Positions 6,665 to 14,008 of a stretch of 21,045 nucleotides of DNA are shown here, piece by piece. Positions within the stretch are counted from its first letter, which is position 1, and each line of letters opens with the position of its first letter. The translations under genes were made by a program, and so were the position numbers. Source of the DNA: Halarchaeoplasma sp046498385 (lineage in GTDB: Archaea; Thermoplasmatota; Thermoplasmata; Halarchaeoplasmatales; Halarchaeoplasmataceae); NCBI GenBank assembly GCA_046498385.1, contig JAWOAU010000075.1, forward strand, positions 1-21,045. Direction: 5' to 3'. The notes beneath the pieces were generated by a model. The model was given only the letters and a program-made list of their open reading frames with translations, made no database searches and had not been told where the DNA came from.

Positions 6665-7645
6665 TTGGCCCGTGAAAGGAAATTTATAGATGAAAAAATG
6701 AATCGTGTGCTGCTAATAGAGTTCCTCAAATCCAGGACCGATCGAGCTGGGTTCGGTGGCTGTGAGGTATCTCGGACTCCTATGGGTACACGTATAACTC
6801 TGCACATAGAACGCCCTGCCTTAGTGATAGGTAGGAAAGGTAGGAACATTAGAAAACTAACATCTGATGTAAAAGAAAAATTTAACTTTGATAACCCTCA
6901 GATCGAGGTCCAGGAGATAAATGTTCCTGAACTGAATTCACAGATCATGGCCTCGAAACTTGCAAATTCTTTGGAAAGAGGATGGCACTTCAGGAGGGCT
7001 GGACACTCTACGGTAAGACGAATAATGCAGTCCGGTGCTAGGGGTTGTCAGATAATTCTTTCAGGCAAGATCACCGGCCCGAGGCACCGTGTTGAAAAGT
7101 TCGTTGAAGGTCACATAAAACATTGTGGGGAGGAGCAAAAAAGGTGGATGCACGAAGGATTTTCAACAGCAAAGGTAAAACTTGGTGTTATCGGAGTTAC
7201 TGTACAGATAATGGACCCCAATGCTCGGCTGCCTGACGAGATAGATGTTATTTTGCCTAAGAAGGAACCGGAAGAGGAAGCAGAAGAGCCGGAGCCGGAA
7301 GAGGAAGCAGAAGAGCCGGAGCCGGAAGAGGAAGCAGAAGAGCCTGAACCGGAGGAGGAAGCAGAAGAGCCGGAGCCGGAAGAGGAAGCAGAAGAGCCTG
7401 AACCGGAGGAGGAAGCAGAAGAGCCGGAGCCGGAAGAGGAAGCAGAAAAGCCGGAGCCGGAAGAGGAAGCAGAAGAGCCTGAACCGGAGGAGGAAGCAGA
7501 AGAGCCGGAACCGGAAGAGGAAGCAGAAGAGCCTGAACCGGAGGAGGAAGCAGAAGAGCCTGAACCGGAAGAGGAAGCAGAAGAGCCGGAGCCGGAAGAG
7601 GAAGCGGACAATAAAGAAGGGGTGAAAGAAGATGCCTCTGATTAA
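6665..7645 (+). CDS. rps3: 30S ribosomal protein S3 (uS3) with a long acidic repeat tail
   Basis: A 326-residue uS3, a small-subunit head protein at the mRNA entry channel. It starts at TTG behind AAGGAGG. Residues 1-200 are the normal protein: the KH domain with its GxxG loop in VIGRKGRNIRKL (GRKG at 56-59), then the C-terminal fold with RAGHSTVRRIMQSGARGCQIILSGKI and GVIGVTVQIMDPNARLPDEI. After residue 200 comes a tail made almost only of Glu, Pro and Ala, in thirteen copies of a 9-residue unit (EPEPEEEAE), then DNKEGVKEDASD. Acidic C-terminal extensions on archaeal uS3 are known, but such a regular repeat array is unusual. The tail is presumably disordered. It overlaps the uL29 start by 14 bases. 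Confidence 0.96.
   Translation: MARERKFIDEKMNRVLLIEFLKSRTDRAGFGGCEVSRTPMGTRITLHIERPALVIGRKGRNIRKLTSDVKEKFNFDNPQIEVQEINVPELNSQIMASKLANSLERGWHFRRAGHSTVRRIMQSGARGCQIILSGKITGPRHRVEKFVEGHIKHCGEEQKRWMHEGFSTAKVKLGVIGVTVQIMDPNARLPDEIDVILPKKEPEEEAEEPEPEEEAEEPEPEEEAEEPEPEEEAEEPEPEEEAEEPEPEEEAEEPEPEEEAEKPEPEEEAEEPEPEEEAEEPEPEEEAEEPEPEEEAEEPEPEEEAEEPEPEEEADNKEGVKEDASD
7265..7606 (+). repeat. 27-bp tandem repeat array encoding the uS3 tail (13 units)
   Basis: Units of 27 bp encode EPEPEEEAE; the first lacks its leading EP codons and the last is cut after Ala. Two codon versions occur: one with CCG-GAG-CCG-GAA-GAG and one with CCT-GAA-CCG-GAG-GAG. They partly alternate, giving a 54-bp higher-order period. 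One unit has Lys for Glu (AAG), one is a mixed version and one has a single synonymous change. All frames on both strands stay open here because the repeat contains no stop codon, which creates long spurious reading frames. Confidence 0.95.
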
Positions 7646-7847
7646 AACAGAAGAGATTAGGGATATGAGCGATGAGGAGATGAGGGACAAGCTCAAAGAA
7701 ATGAGGGATGAGCTTTTCCATGATCAAGGTCAAGCGGCCATGGGTGGAGCACCTGAGAGTCCTGGTCGGATCCGAGCCTTGAAAAGGAACATCGCGAGAA
7801 TACTTACGGTCATGAATGAAAACAAAAAAGCAAAAGGAGGAAATTAA
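7632..7847 (+). CDS. rpl29: 50S ribosomal protein L29 (uL29)
   Basis: A 71-residue uL29, a helical hairpin protein at the exit tunnel next to uL23. It shows IRDMSDEEMRDKLKEMRDEL in the first helix, the archaeal GGAPESPGRIRALKRNIARI segment in the second, and a lysine-rich end. It starts inside the last codons of uS3 (14-bp overlap), and its TAA stop shares one base with the ATG of aIF1 (TAATG), so translation of the three genes is probably coupled. AGGAGG before that stop serves aIF1. Confidence 0.95.
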   Translation: MPLIKTEEIRDMSDEEMRDKLKEMRDELFHDQGQAAMGGAPESPGRIRALKRNIARILTVMNENKKAKGGN

Positions 7848-8149
7848 TGCCTGAAACTGTGTGTCCAACCTGCGGATTACCAAAGGAAATATGCATCTGT
7901 GAGGACATAGCAAGAGAACAGCAGGAGATAATTCTCTATACCGATACGAGGCGGTACGGTAAGAAGGTAACCATAGTAGACGGAATAGATGAGAGCGACA
8001 TAGACATAGACGATCTGGCGAGTGAGCTAAAAGGCAAGTGCGCCGCCGGTGGAACGGCAAAGAACGGTCGTATAGAACTTCAGGGAAACCATATCGAGAA
8101 AGTTAAAGAATATCTTGAGTCCAAAGGTTTCCCTGTGGAGATAAGATAG
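7847..8149 (+). CDS. Translation initiation factor aIF1 (SUI1 family)
   Basis: A 100-residue SUI1/eIF1 homologue that monitors start-codon choice on the small subunit. The N-terminus has a cysteine cluster, CPTCGLPKEICIC (C6, C9, C15, C17), of the kind seen in archaeal aIF1 and able to bind zinc. The core has YGKKVTIVDGID near residue 40, then LKGKCAAGGTAKNGRIELQGNH and a final helix VKEYLESKGF, all typical of SUI1. Its position between uL29 and Rpp29 is the normal archaeal order. AGGAGG lies about six bases before the ATG. Confidence 0.95.
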   Translation: MPETVCPTCGLPKEICICEDIAREQQEIILYTDTRRYGKKVTIVDGIDESDIDIDDLASELKGKCAAGGTAKNGRIELQGNHIEKVKEYLESKGFPVEIR

Positions 8150-8150
8150 A

Positions 8151-8420
8151 ATGAAGAACATAAAAAGCAATCCTTACCAACAGGAACTGATAGGTAACGA
8201 CGTATCCGTCGTAAAAAGTACTCATTCTGGGTACCTTCGTGTAGATGGGAAAATAATAGATGAAACCATGAAAACCCTGCGCGTACATTGTAAGGATGCT
8301 GTAAAGACGGTTCCGAAAAACGGTAACGTCTTTGATATAAAGTTTAAAAACGGATCTAGAACAATAGTCGGAGACCGATTGATGTTCAGGTCCGAAGATA
8401 GGATAAAAAGGTTAGGTTGA
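8151..8420 (+). CDS. rnp1: Ribonuclease P protein component 1 (Rpp29/Pop4 homologue)
   Basis: An 89-residue Rpp29, one of the protein subunits of archaeal RNase P, which trims the 5' leader from pre-tRNAs. It shows NPYQQELIGNDVSVVKSTHSGYLRVDGKIIDET, then TVPKNGNVFDIKFKNGSRTIVGDRL, the Sm-like barrel of the family. It sits in its usual archaeal place between aIF1 and uS17, one base after the aIF1 stop. The same window carries a tRNA gene downstream, but no RNase P RNA was seen. Confidence 0.93.
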   Translation: MKNIKSNPYQQELIGNDVSVVKSTHSGYLRVDGKIIDETMKTLRVHCKDAVKTVPKNGNVFDIKFKNGSRTIVGDRLMFRSEDRIKRLG

Positions 8421-8427
8421 TGATATC

Positions 8428-8769
8428 ATGTCAAACAAGGAAGTGAGAGATATCGGGGTGGATGTTGTTCCACCCGAAGAAAAATGTGAGGACAGGAATT
8501 GTCCCTATCACGGTACTTTGCCCGTAAGAGGTCAGATATTATCGGGTGTTGTCGAGTCAACGAAGATGGACGGCTCGGCGGTGATACGAAGGGATTACCT
8601 GCAACCCATAAGTAAATACGAGAGATATGAGAAGAGGCGAAGCCATTATTCCGCTCATTTACCTCCGTGCATCGAGGTTGAAATCGGCGACAAGGTTAGG
8701 ATAATGGAGTGCAGACCTCTGAGTAAAAGTGTCTCTTACGTGGTAATAGAGAGAGGTGGTGAAGGATGA
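8428..8769 (+). CDS. rps17: 30S ribosomal protein S17 (uS17)
   Basis: A 113-residue archaeal uS17, an early-binding OB-fold protein of the small-subunit body. The archaeal/eukaryotic N-terminal extension carries CEDRNCPYHGTLPVRGQ with its conserved cysteines. The core follows as GVVESTKMDGSAVIRRDYLQ, YERYEKRRSHYSAHLPPC and EIGDKVRIMECRPLSKSVSYVVIE. The stop overlaps the uL14 start in an ATGA arrangement. Confidence 0.96.
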   Translation: MSNKEVRDIGVDVVPPEEKCEDRNCPYHGTLPVRGQILSGVVESTKMDGSAVIRRDYLQPISKYERYEKRRSHYSAHLPPCIEVEIGDKVRIMECRPLSKSVSYVVIERGGEG

Positions 8770-9164
8770 AAGGGATTGCCGGGAAACAAAACAGGGGATT
8801 ACCGGTAGGCAGCAAGCTTAAATGCGTAGACAATACCGGTGCCAAGATAGTTAGGACTGTTTCGGTGATCAATTATCATGGAGTACACAGAAGGTATCCT
8901 AAGGCTGGTGTGGGTGATCAAATAGTTGCCTCGGTCATAAAGGGTACACCGGAGATGAAGAGAGAGCTCACAAGAGCGGTAATTGTCAGGCAAAAGCAGC
9001 CTTTCAGACGCTCGGACGGAACCATGGTACAATTTGAAGATAATGCGGTGGTGCTCACCCACGAGAACGGAGATACTAAAGGATCTGAGATCAAAGGGCC
9101 CATCGCCCGGGAAGCAGCGGAAAGATGGCCGAGGATAGGCTCCACGGCATCAATGATCGTCTAG
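8766..9164 (+). CDS. rpl14: 50S ribosomal protein L14 (uL14)
   Basis: A 132-residue uL14 on the intersubunit face of the large subunit. Signature segments are LPVGSKLKCVDNTGAKIVRTVSV, GVGDQIVASVIKGTPEM, AVIVRQKQPFRRSDGTMVQFEDNAVVL, and the C-terminal GSEIKGPIAREAAERWPRIGSTAS. Length and motifs are those of archaeal orthologues. The start overlaps the uS17 stop by four bases. Confidence 0.97.
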   Translation: MKGIAGKQNRGLPVGSKLKCVDNTGAKIVRTVSVINYHGVHRRYPKAGVGDQIVASVIKGTPEMKRELTRAVIVRQKQPFRRSDGTMVQFEDNAVVLTHENGDTKGSEIKGPIAREAAERWPRIGSTASMIV

Positions 9165-9175
9165 GATTGATTTAA

Positions 9176-9544
9176 ATGAGTGAAAAGGCCAGAAAGCAGA
9201 GAAAAAAACTGGAGAACGCTCCGAATCATAAACGCAGGAAGATAATGTCTGCCACCTTAAATAGTAAATTGAGGGAAAGACATCAGACAAGGAGTTTACC
9301 CGTAGTAAAAGGGGATGAGGTGGAAGTTATGCGCGGTTCTTTTAAGGGTCATATAGACAAGGTGGCCAAAGTTGACCGCCGGAGTTATAGAGTATATATA
9401 GAAGGTGTTACGGTACAGAAGGCAGACGAGGCCAAGGTACCCTACGGAATTCATTCTTCTAACCTTAGAATAGTGAAGCTAAACCTTTCAGACCCCCTAC
9501 GCAAAGAAAAGATCCAACAGTTTCAAAAGGAGGGTAGCAAATGA
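9176..9544 (+). CDS. rpl24: 50S ribosomal protein L24 (uL24)
   Basis: A 122-residue uL24, an assembly-initiating protein near the tunnel exit. A basic N-terminal arm (RKQRKKLENAPNHKRRKIMSA) is followed by LRERHQTRSLPVVKGDEVEVMRGSFKGHIDKVAKVD, the KOW motif at about residues 42-67, then VEGVTVQKADEAKVPYGIHSSNLRIVKL as in the archaeal/eukaryotic family. The stop overlaps the eS4 start by four bases. Confidence 0.96.
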   Translation: MSEKARKQRKKLENAPNHKRRKIMSATLNSKLRERHQTRSLPVVKGDEVEVMRGSFKGHIDKVAKVDRRSYRVYIEGVTVQKADEAKVPYGIHSSNLRIVKLNLSDPLRKEKIQQFQKEGSK

Positions 9545-10257
9545 GCAAACATAACAAAAGATACAACAGCCCGGCTAAAAGATGGGGTATTCCTACTAAG
9601 AAGTACTTCTGGGCTCCCAAAGTCAGGCCCGGAAAGCACTCCAAGGATAGAGGTGTTCCGCTGGTGGTACTATTGAGAGATATTTTGGAATATGCAAATA
9701 ATGCCCGGGAAGCTAGGCATATAATCGGAGACCGTAAAATTTTGATAGACGGTAAACCGGTCACCGACCACAAGGCCCCCGTAGGTCTCATGGATGTTAT
9801 TTCCATACCCGATATAGGTGAACATTATAGGATGATGTTCGACCAGCATGGCAGGATAAGACTGATGGCCGTATCCCAAGGTCAGGAGGTATGGAAATTA
9901 TGTCGAATTGAAAACAAAATCATCCTGAAAGATGGCGAGGTTCAGTATAACCTTCATGACGGGCGTAATTTCCGCAGTAAAGATACCAACGCTTTCAAAA
10001 CAAAAGATGTGTTAAAGTTAGAAGTTCCGGACCAACAATTAATAGAGAACTATCCCTTCGACGTTGGCTCCATGGCCATGATCACCGGCGGTAAACATAT
10101 CGGTGAACTGGGCAGGATTAAAGAACATGAAGTAATCAAGAGTTCCAGACCGAACATGGTTCATTTTGAAGAGGGTTTTACAACCGTTGAAGATTACGTA
10201 TTCGTTGTAGGCAAAGACAAGCCAGTAATCGAGATACCGGAGGTTGGAATTCTATGA
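9541..10257 (+). CDS. rps4e: 30S ribosomal protein S4e (eS4)
   Basis: A 238-residue eS4, present in archaea and eukaryotes but not bacteria, which helps establish the lineage. It has KRWGIPTKKYFWAPKVRPGKHSK at the N-terminus and an S4-type RNA-binding segment at about residues 40-85 (LRDILEYANNAREARHII, ILIDGKPVTDHKAPVGLMDVI). A KOW element follows at about 174-195 (DVGSMAMITGGKHIGELGRIKE). It overlaps both neighbours by four bases. Confidence 0.97.
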   Translation: MSKHNKRYNSPAKRWGIPTKKYFWAPKVRPGKHSKDRGVPLVVLLRDILEYANNAREARHIIGDRKILIDGKPVTDHKAPVGLMDVISIPDIGEHYRMMFDQHGRIRLMAVSQGQEVWKLCRIENKIILKDGEVQYNLHDGRNFRSKDTNAFKTKDVLKLEVPDQQLIENYPFDVGSMAMITGGKHIGELGRIKEHEVIKSSRPNMVHFEEGFTTVEDYVFVVGKDKPVIEIPEVGIL

Positions 10258-10775
10258 CCAATGATAAGAACATCATGAAGAATCCCCGAATAGTGAAGTG
10301 TGTAGTCAGTATAGGTGTGGGCGATGGCGGAGAAAAGTTGCAGAGAGCCAAGAAGGTCCTTACCATGTTAACAGGGCAAAAGCCGGTAGATACAATGTCC
10401 CGAACCACGAACGCTGATCTGGGTATACGTAAGGGGCAGACGATAGGCTGCAAGGTCACACTGAGAGGCAAGACCGCCTATGAGTTTTTAAAGAAGGCCT
10501 TTTGGGTCAAGGAGAACTATATTTGGGATGATAGTTTCGACAATTACGGTAACTTTGCCTTTGGTATAGAGGATTACACTGATTTCGAAGGGATGAGTTA
10601 TAACCCTAACATAGGTGTGTTTGGAATGGATATATCCGTCCAATTGGAGCGAAAAGGCAATAGTATAACACAGAGAAGTAAGCAGAAAAGATCGATACCC
10701 GAAAGACACAAACTAACCCTGGAAGAAGGCCATACCTTTGTTAGAAAGGCCTTCGGCGTGGAGGTTATAGAATGA
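10254..10775 (+). CDS. rpl5: 50S ribosomal protein L5 (uL5)
   Basis: A 173-residue uL5, which binds 5S rRNA and touches the P-site tRNA. It shows NPRIVKCVVSIGVGDGGEKLQRAKKVL, TGQKPVDTMSRTTNADLGIRKGQTIGCKVTLRG, then NFAFGIEDYTDFEGMSYNPNIGVFGMDI and VQLERKGNSITQRSKQKRSIPERH, the archaeal form. The start overlaps the eS4 stop (ATGA) and its own stop overlaps the uS14 start in the same way. Confidence 0.97.
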   Translation: MTNDKNIMKNPRIVKCVVSIGVGDGGEKLQRAKKVLTMLTGQKPVDTMSRTTNADLGIRKGQTIGCKVTLRGKTAYEFLKKAFWVKENYIWDDSFDNYGNFAFGIEDYTDFEGMSYNPNIGVFGMDISVQLERKGNSITQRSKQKRSIPERHKLTLEEGHTFVRKAFGVEVIE

Positions 10776-10918
10776 AGCCGAAGAAACACTTTGGACGTAA
10801 GGACGGCTGTAAAAGGTGCGGACGGAAAAGAGGTATAATCCGCAGGTATGGTTTACACGTATGCCGGCAGTGTTTCAGAGAGATAGCTGAAGATTTGGGT
10901 TTCAAAAAGTATTCCTGA
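10772..10918 (+). CDS. rps14: 30S ribosomal protein S14 (uS14, zinc type)
   Basis: A short 48-residue gene in the gap between uL5 and uS8. The product runs MKPKKHFGRKDGCKRCGRKR, continues with an Arg-rich stretch and ends GFKKYS. Two CxxC pairs (C13/C16 and C31/C34) form the zinc site of archaeal uS14, a head protein near the decoding region. It starts within the uL5 stop (ATGA) and ends in a TGA that begins the GAGGTG Shine-Dalgarno site of uS8. Its place between uL5 and uS8 is the normal one. Confidence 0.96.
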   Translation: MKPKKHFGRKDGCKRCGRKRGIIRRYGLHVCRQCFREIAEDLGFKKYS

Positions 10919-10928
10919 GGTGTGAAAA

Positions 10929-11318
10929 ATGAAACATGATCCATTGAATGATGCCCTCTCAACAATGAACAACGCCGAACTGAGCGGAAAGCTTACATGT
11001 GAAGTAGCGCCTGGTTCTAAGCTGATAGGTCACGTGTTGAAGGTTATGCAAAAAAACGGATATCTTGAAAGTTTTGAATACGTCGAAAGCGGCCAAGGAG
11101 GCTCTTACAAAATTACTCTAGCCGGAAAGATCAATCGATGTCACGTAGTCAAGCCGAGGTGGTCATTGAAGGTATCGGAGATCGAGGAGTATGAATCCCG
11201 TTATCTACCGGCACAGGATTTTGGTGTACTAATATTGACCACGAATGAAGGAGTTGTCTCTCACAACGAAGCGAAAGAGCTTGGTGTGGGAGGGAAGTTG
11301 TTAGCTTATGTTTACTGA
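10929..11318 (+). CDS. rps8: 30S ribosomal protein S8 (uS8)
   Basis: A 129-residue uS8, which binds the central domain of 16S rRNA. It shows DPLNDALSTMNNAELSGKLTCEV, SKLIGHVLKVMQKNGYLESFEYVE, then KPRWSLKVSEIEEYESRYLPAQDFGVLILTTNEG and SHNEAKELGVGGKLLAYVY, which is the archaeal type. GAGGTG seven bases before the ATG overlaps the uS14 stop. Its own stop likewise forms the start of GAGGT for uL6. Confidence 0.97.
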   Translation: MKHDPLNDALSTMNNAELSGKLTCEVAPGSKLIGHVLKVMQKNGYLESFEYVESGQGGSYKITLAGKINRCHVVKPRWSLKVSEIEEYESRYLPAQDFGVLILTTNEGVVSHNEAKELGVGGKLLAYVY

Positions 11319-11327
11319 GGTATTGAT

Positions 11328-11879
11328 ATGCCAATAGCAGGAAAGTTAGAAGAAACGATAGTCGTCCCCCAGGGCGTAAATGTATCCCGAGAGGGAAATG
11401 TAGTTTTCATAAAGGGTCCCAACGGAGAATTAGAGCGGAAGTTCGAAGATTCCAGGATAACCATTGATATTCAGAATGAGGGTATTTACCTGTATACCGA
11501 TCTCCCGTCTAAGCGAGAAAAGGCACTCTTGGGAACGTATGCTTCACACCTTCGCAACATGGTAAAAGGTGTTCAAGAGGATTTCACTTATAAGTTAAAG
11601 ATAGTATACTCTCACTTTCCCATGAAAGTTAGAACCGAGGGTAAGTATGTAGTGGTTGAGAATTTCATAGGTGAAGAAAAGCCCAGAAAAGCTAAAGTGG
11701 CAGGTGACACCAAAGTCAAAATTCAGGGAGACCTGGTCACTTTGAACGGACCTAACAAGGAACATGTGGGACAGACCGCCGCTAATATAGAACACGCCAC
11801 GAAGATCAAAAGAAGAGACCCCCGTGTATTCCAAGACGGAGTATACATAATTGAAAAGGCAGGTAATCCTGTAAGATAA
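11328..11879 (+). CDS. rpl6: 50S ribosomal protein L6 (uL6)
   Basis: A 183-residue uL6 at the base of the stalk and near the factor-binding site. The two related L6 domains are visible: GVNVSREGNVVFIKGPNGELERKF at about residues 18-41 and VKIQGDLVTLNGPNKEHVGQTAANIEHATKIKRRDPRVFQDGVYI at about 126-170. Length and ending match archaeal members. A GAGGT overlapping the uS8 stop precedes the ATG by seven bases. Confidence 0.97.
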   Translation: MPIAGKLEETIVVPQGVNVSREGNVVFIKGPNGELERKFEDSRITIDIQNEGIYLYTDLPSKREKALLGTYASHLRNMVKGVQEDFTYKLKIVYSHFPMKVRTEGKYVVVENFIGEEKPRKAKVAGDTKVKIQGDLVTLNGPNKEHVGQTAANIEHATKIKRRDPRVFQDGVYIIEKAGNPVR

Positions 11880-11892
11880 CGGAGGAACATCA

Positions 11893-12327
11893 ATGTCAGA
11901 AGAAGCTAATGAAAATGAATACGAAGTGAAGAAGAAACCTTCGCTTGGCGTTGAAACAGAGGATGCTCTGAAAAAACGTCAAAATATAAAGAAGAGAAGA
12001 CCGGTATTCTCCAGACAGGAATGGTTCCGACATTCAAAGTTAGAGAAGGGAACCTGGAGGCGGCCGAAGGGAGTTCACTCTAAGGCAAGGAAAAACCTTA
12101 AATCTAGGCCCCCCAACGTATCTATAGGGTTCCGGTCACCGAAAAGTGCTAGGAACCTTCACCCATCTGGTTTCAGGGAAGTGCTGGTATACAATGTGAA
12201 CGACCTTGAAGGAATAAATCCTGACAAGGATGCGGTTAGGATTGCCCATGGAGTCGGGATGCGTAAACGTATCGACATAGAGCAGATAGCCGAGGAAAAA
12301 GGGTTCAGAGTGCTCAATAAAATGTGA
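11893..12327 (+). CDS. rpl32e: 50S ribosomal protein L32e (eL32)
   Basis: A 144-residue eL32, an archaeal/eukaryotic protein of the large subunit. An acidic-then-basic N-terminal extension of about 35 residues precedes the signature FSRQEWFRHSKLEKGTWRRPKGVHSKAR. It then reads PPNVSIGFRSPKSARNLHPSGFREVLVYNVNDLEGI and VRIAHGVGMRKRIDIEQIAEEKGFRV. GGAGG lies seven bases before the ATG. Its TGA forms part of the GAGGTG site of eL19. Confidence 0.96.
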   Translation: MSEEANENEYEVKKKPSLGVETEDALKKRQNIKKRRPVFSRQEWFRHSKLEKGTWRRPKGVHSKARKNLKSRPPNVSIGFRSPKSARNLHPSGFREVLVYNVNDLEGINPDKDAVRIAHGVGMRKRIDIEQIAEEKGFRVLNKM

Positions 12328-12337
12328 GGTGCTATGA

Positions 12338-12811
12338 ATGGACGTCAAATATCAAAAACGATTGGCCGCGGACATACTGAAATGCGGTGTTAACAGGGTA
12401 TGGATAGACGACACCATGCTCGACGAGGTTATCGAAGCCATCACCCGCGACGATGTTAGAAAGCTTATCAGTAGTGGGGCCATAAAGAAAAAGCCGGTAA
12501 ACGGTAATTCAAAGGGCAGGCACAGATACCTAAAAGAACAGAGGCGCAAGGGAAGACGTAAGGGTCCAGGCTCCAGAAGGGGACATAAGTACGCTAGAAC
12601 CCCAAGTAAGGAAGATTGGATGAAAAGGATTCGGGCCATCCGAAACGAGTTAAAACATATGCGTGACGAAGGACACATAGACAAAAACGTTTACAGAAAA
12701 TTCTATCTTCGGGCAAAGGGTGGCACATTTGAGGATAGAGGCGACCTGATTCTTCACCTTAAGATGGCCGGACATTTGGATAAAGATTATGAATCACCAG
12801 GTAGGTTATAA
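12338..12811 (+). CDS. rpl19e: 50S ribosomal protein L19e (eL19)
   Basis: A 157-residue eL19, a very basic helical protein spanning the large subunit and contributing to intersubunit contacts. It opens YQKRLAADILKCGVNRVWID, contains AITRDDVRKLISSGAIKKKPVNGNSKGRHR, the arginine/lysine-rich linker RRKGRRKGPGSRRGHKYAR, and RIRAIRNELKHMRDEGHIDKNVYRKFYLRAKGGTFEDRGDL. I took the ATG at 12338, six bases after GAGGTG; the ATG at 12334 is out of frame. Confidence 0.96.
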   Translation: MDVKYQKRLAADILKCGVNRVWIDDTMLDEVIEAITRDDVRKLISSGAIKKKPVNGNSKGRHRYLKEQRRKGRRKGPGSRRGHKYARTPSKEDWMKRIRAIRNELKHMRDEGHIDKNVYRKFYLRAKGGTFEDRGDLILHLKMAGHLDKDYESPGRL

Positions 12812-12812
12812 C

Positions 12813-13316
12813 ATGGGAGAAGGACCAAGATACAGAATGAATCTTAAACGAAGGCGCGAGGGCCGAACGGATTACAGACAGAGGCTTAGAATGTTAAAGT
12901 CCGGTAAGCCCAGGGCAACGGTCAGGATGTCGAATAAACACGTTAGAGTTCAACTAATAGAGTACAAACCCGAGGGAGATCATATACTTGCGGTAGCTAG
13001 CTCTTTGGACCTCGAAGAGTTCGGATGGAATGGATATGGAAGGAATATCCCATCGGCCTATTTGGTCGGTTACCTGGCAGGCAAACGTGCCTTGAAACAA
13101 GGGATCGACGAAGCGGTTTTGGACATCGGACTGAACCACCCCCACCCCGGCGGAAGATACTTTTCTACTTTGAAAGGTATGGTTGATGCGGGAGTCGATA
13201 TACCACACGGGAGTGAAATAATCCCGGGCGAAGAACGGATCAAAGGAGAACACATCGGTGACGAGATCGCAAAGAACTTTCAAGAAGTAAAAACCAAGCT
13301 GGAGGATTATCAATGA
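12813..13316 (+). CDS. rpl18: 50S ribosomal protein L18 (uL18)
   Basis: A 167-residue uL18, which together with uL5 holds 5S rRNA on the large subunit. It starts MGEGPRYRMNLKRRREGRTDY, very close to the usual archaeal opening. The core shows VRMSNKHVRVQLIEY, SAYLVGYLAGKRALKQGIDEAVLDIGLN and GGRYFSTLKGMVDAGVDIPHG. An in-frame ATG at 12789 lies inside eL19 and would add eight residues not expected in the family, so I chose 12813. The stop overlaps the uS5 start by four bases. Confidence 0.95.
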   Translation: MGEGPRYRMNLKRRREGRTDYRQRLRMLKSGKPRATVRMSNKHVRVQLIEYKPEGDHILAVASSLDLEEFGWNGYGRNIPSAYLVGYLAGKRALKQGIDEAVLDIGLNHPHPGGRYFSTLKGMVDAGVDIPHGSEIIPGEERIKGEHIGDEIAKNFQEVKTKLEDYQ

Positions 13317-14008
13317 ACGGCTGGGAGCCAAAAACTAGATTAGGCAGAATGGTAAAGCGCGGTGAGATCACCACCATGGAAGATGCATTGGCCACAAGGT
13401 ACCCTCTGAGGGAACCTGAAATTGTGGATGCGCTGTTTCCTGGATTGGAAGATGAAGTATTGGATGTTAACATGGTTCAAAGAATGACTGATTCAGGCCG
13501 AAGGGTTAGGTTCACCGTAACCTCTGTAGTAGGTAACAAAGACGGATATGTAGGTGTGGGCACGAGTAAGGGTAAGGAAGTAGGGCCCACCATACGAAAG
13601 AGCATCGATAACGCTAAATTGAAGATGGTGCGCATACGCAGGGGCTGTGGCTCTTGGGAATGCGGATGCACTGTTCCTCATACCATTCCCCTCGAGGTGG
13701 TGGGGAAGTCCGGCTCTGTAGTTATAAACCTAAAGCCGGCACCCCGTGGAATCGGACTCGCCGCAGGCGATACTGCAAAATCAATTTTACAGGTCGCAGG
13801 TATTGAGGATATTTGGGGCTTTTCATCTGGTCATACTCGTACTACCATAAATTATGCAAAGGCGGTTTTCAATGCATTGGAAAAAACTGCTATGATGAAG
13901 GTTACTCAAGAACAAGCGGATAGACTTGGTATCGTGGAAGGAATACCAAAGGTCAAAAGTGAATCTGGAGAAGATAAGATCGATCTGGATGAAGGTGATG
14001 AGGAATGA
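13313..14008 (+). CDS. rps5: 30S ribosomal protein S5 (uS5)
   Basis: A 231-residue archaeal uS5 at the mRNA entry and decoding region. The dsRNA-binding-like N-terminal domain includes RRVRFTVTSVVGNKDGYVGVGTSKGKEVGP. The archaeal/eukaryotic block RGCGSWECGCTVPHTIP follows near residue 108, then LKPAPRGIGLAAGDTAKSILQVAGI and the WGFSSGHTRTTINYAKAVFNAL helix. A short acidic tail ends the protein. It overlaps uL18 and uL30 by four bases each. Confidence 0.97.
   Translation: MNGWEPKTRLGRMVKRGEITTMEDALATRYPLREPEIVDALFPGLEDEVLDVNMVQRMTDSGRRVRFTVTSVVGNKDGYVGVGTSKGKEVGPTIRKSIDNAKLKMVRIRRGCGSWECGCTVPHTIPLEVVGKSGSVVINLKPAPRGIGLAAGDTAKSILQVAGIEDIWGFSSGHTRTTINYAKAVFNALEKTAMMKVTQEQADRLGIVEGIPKVKSESGEDKIDLDEGDEE

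Noticed and set aside
7111..8060. Several long reading frames on both strands over the uS3 repeat (Ser/Gly, Leu/Pro, Phe/Arg/Leu or Lys/Arg-rich products)
   Set aside because: The 27-bp repeat has no stop codon in any frame, so all frames stay open. The products are simple repeats and the uS3 frame is clearly the real one.
12789..12812. ATG at 12789 as the uL18 start
   Set aside because: It lies inside eL19 and adds residues not found in the family; MGEGPRYR from 12813 matches the archaeal N-terminus.
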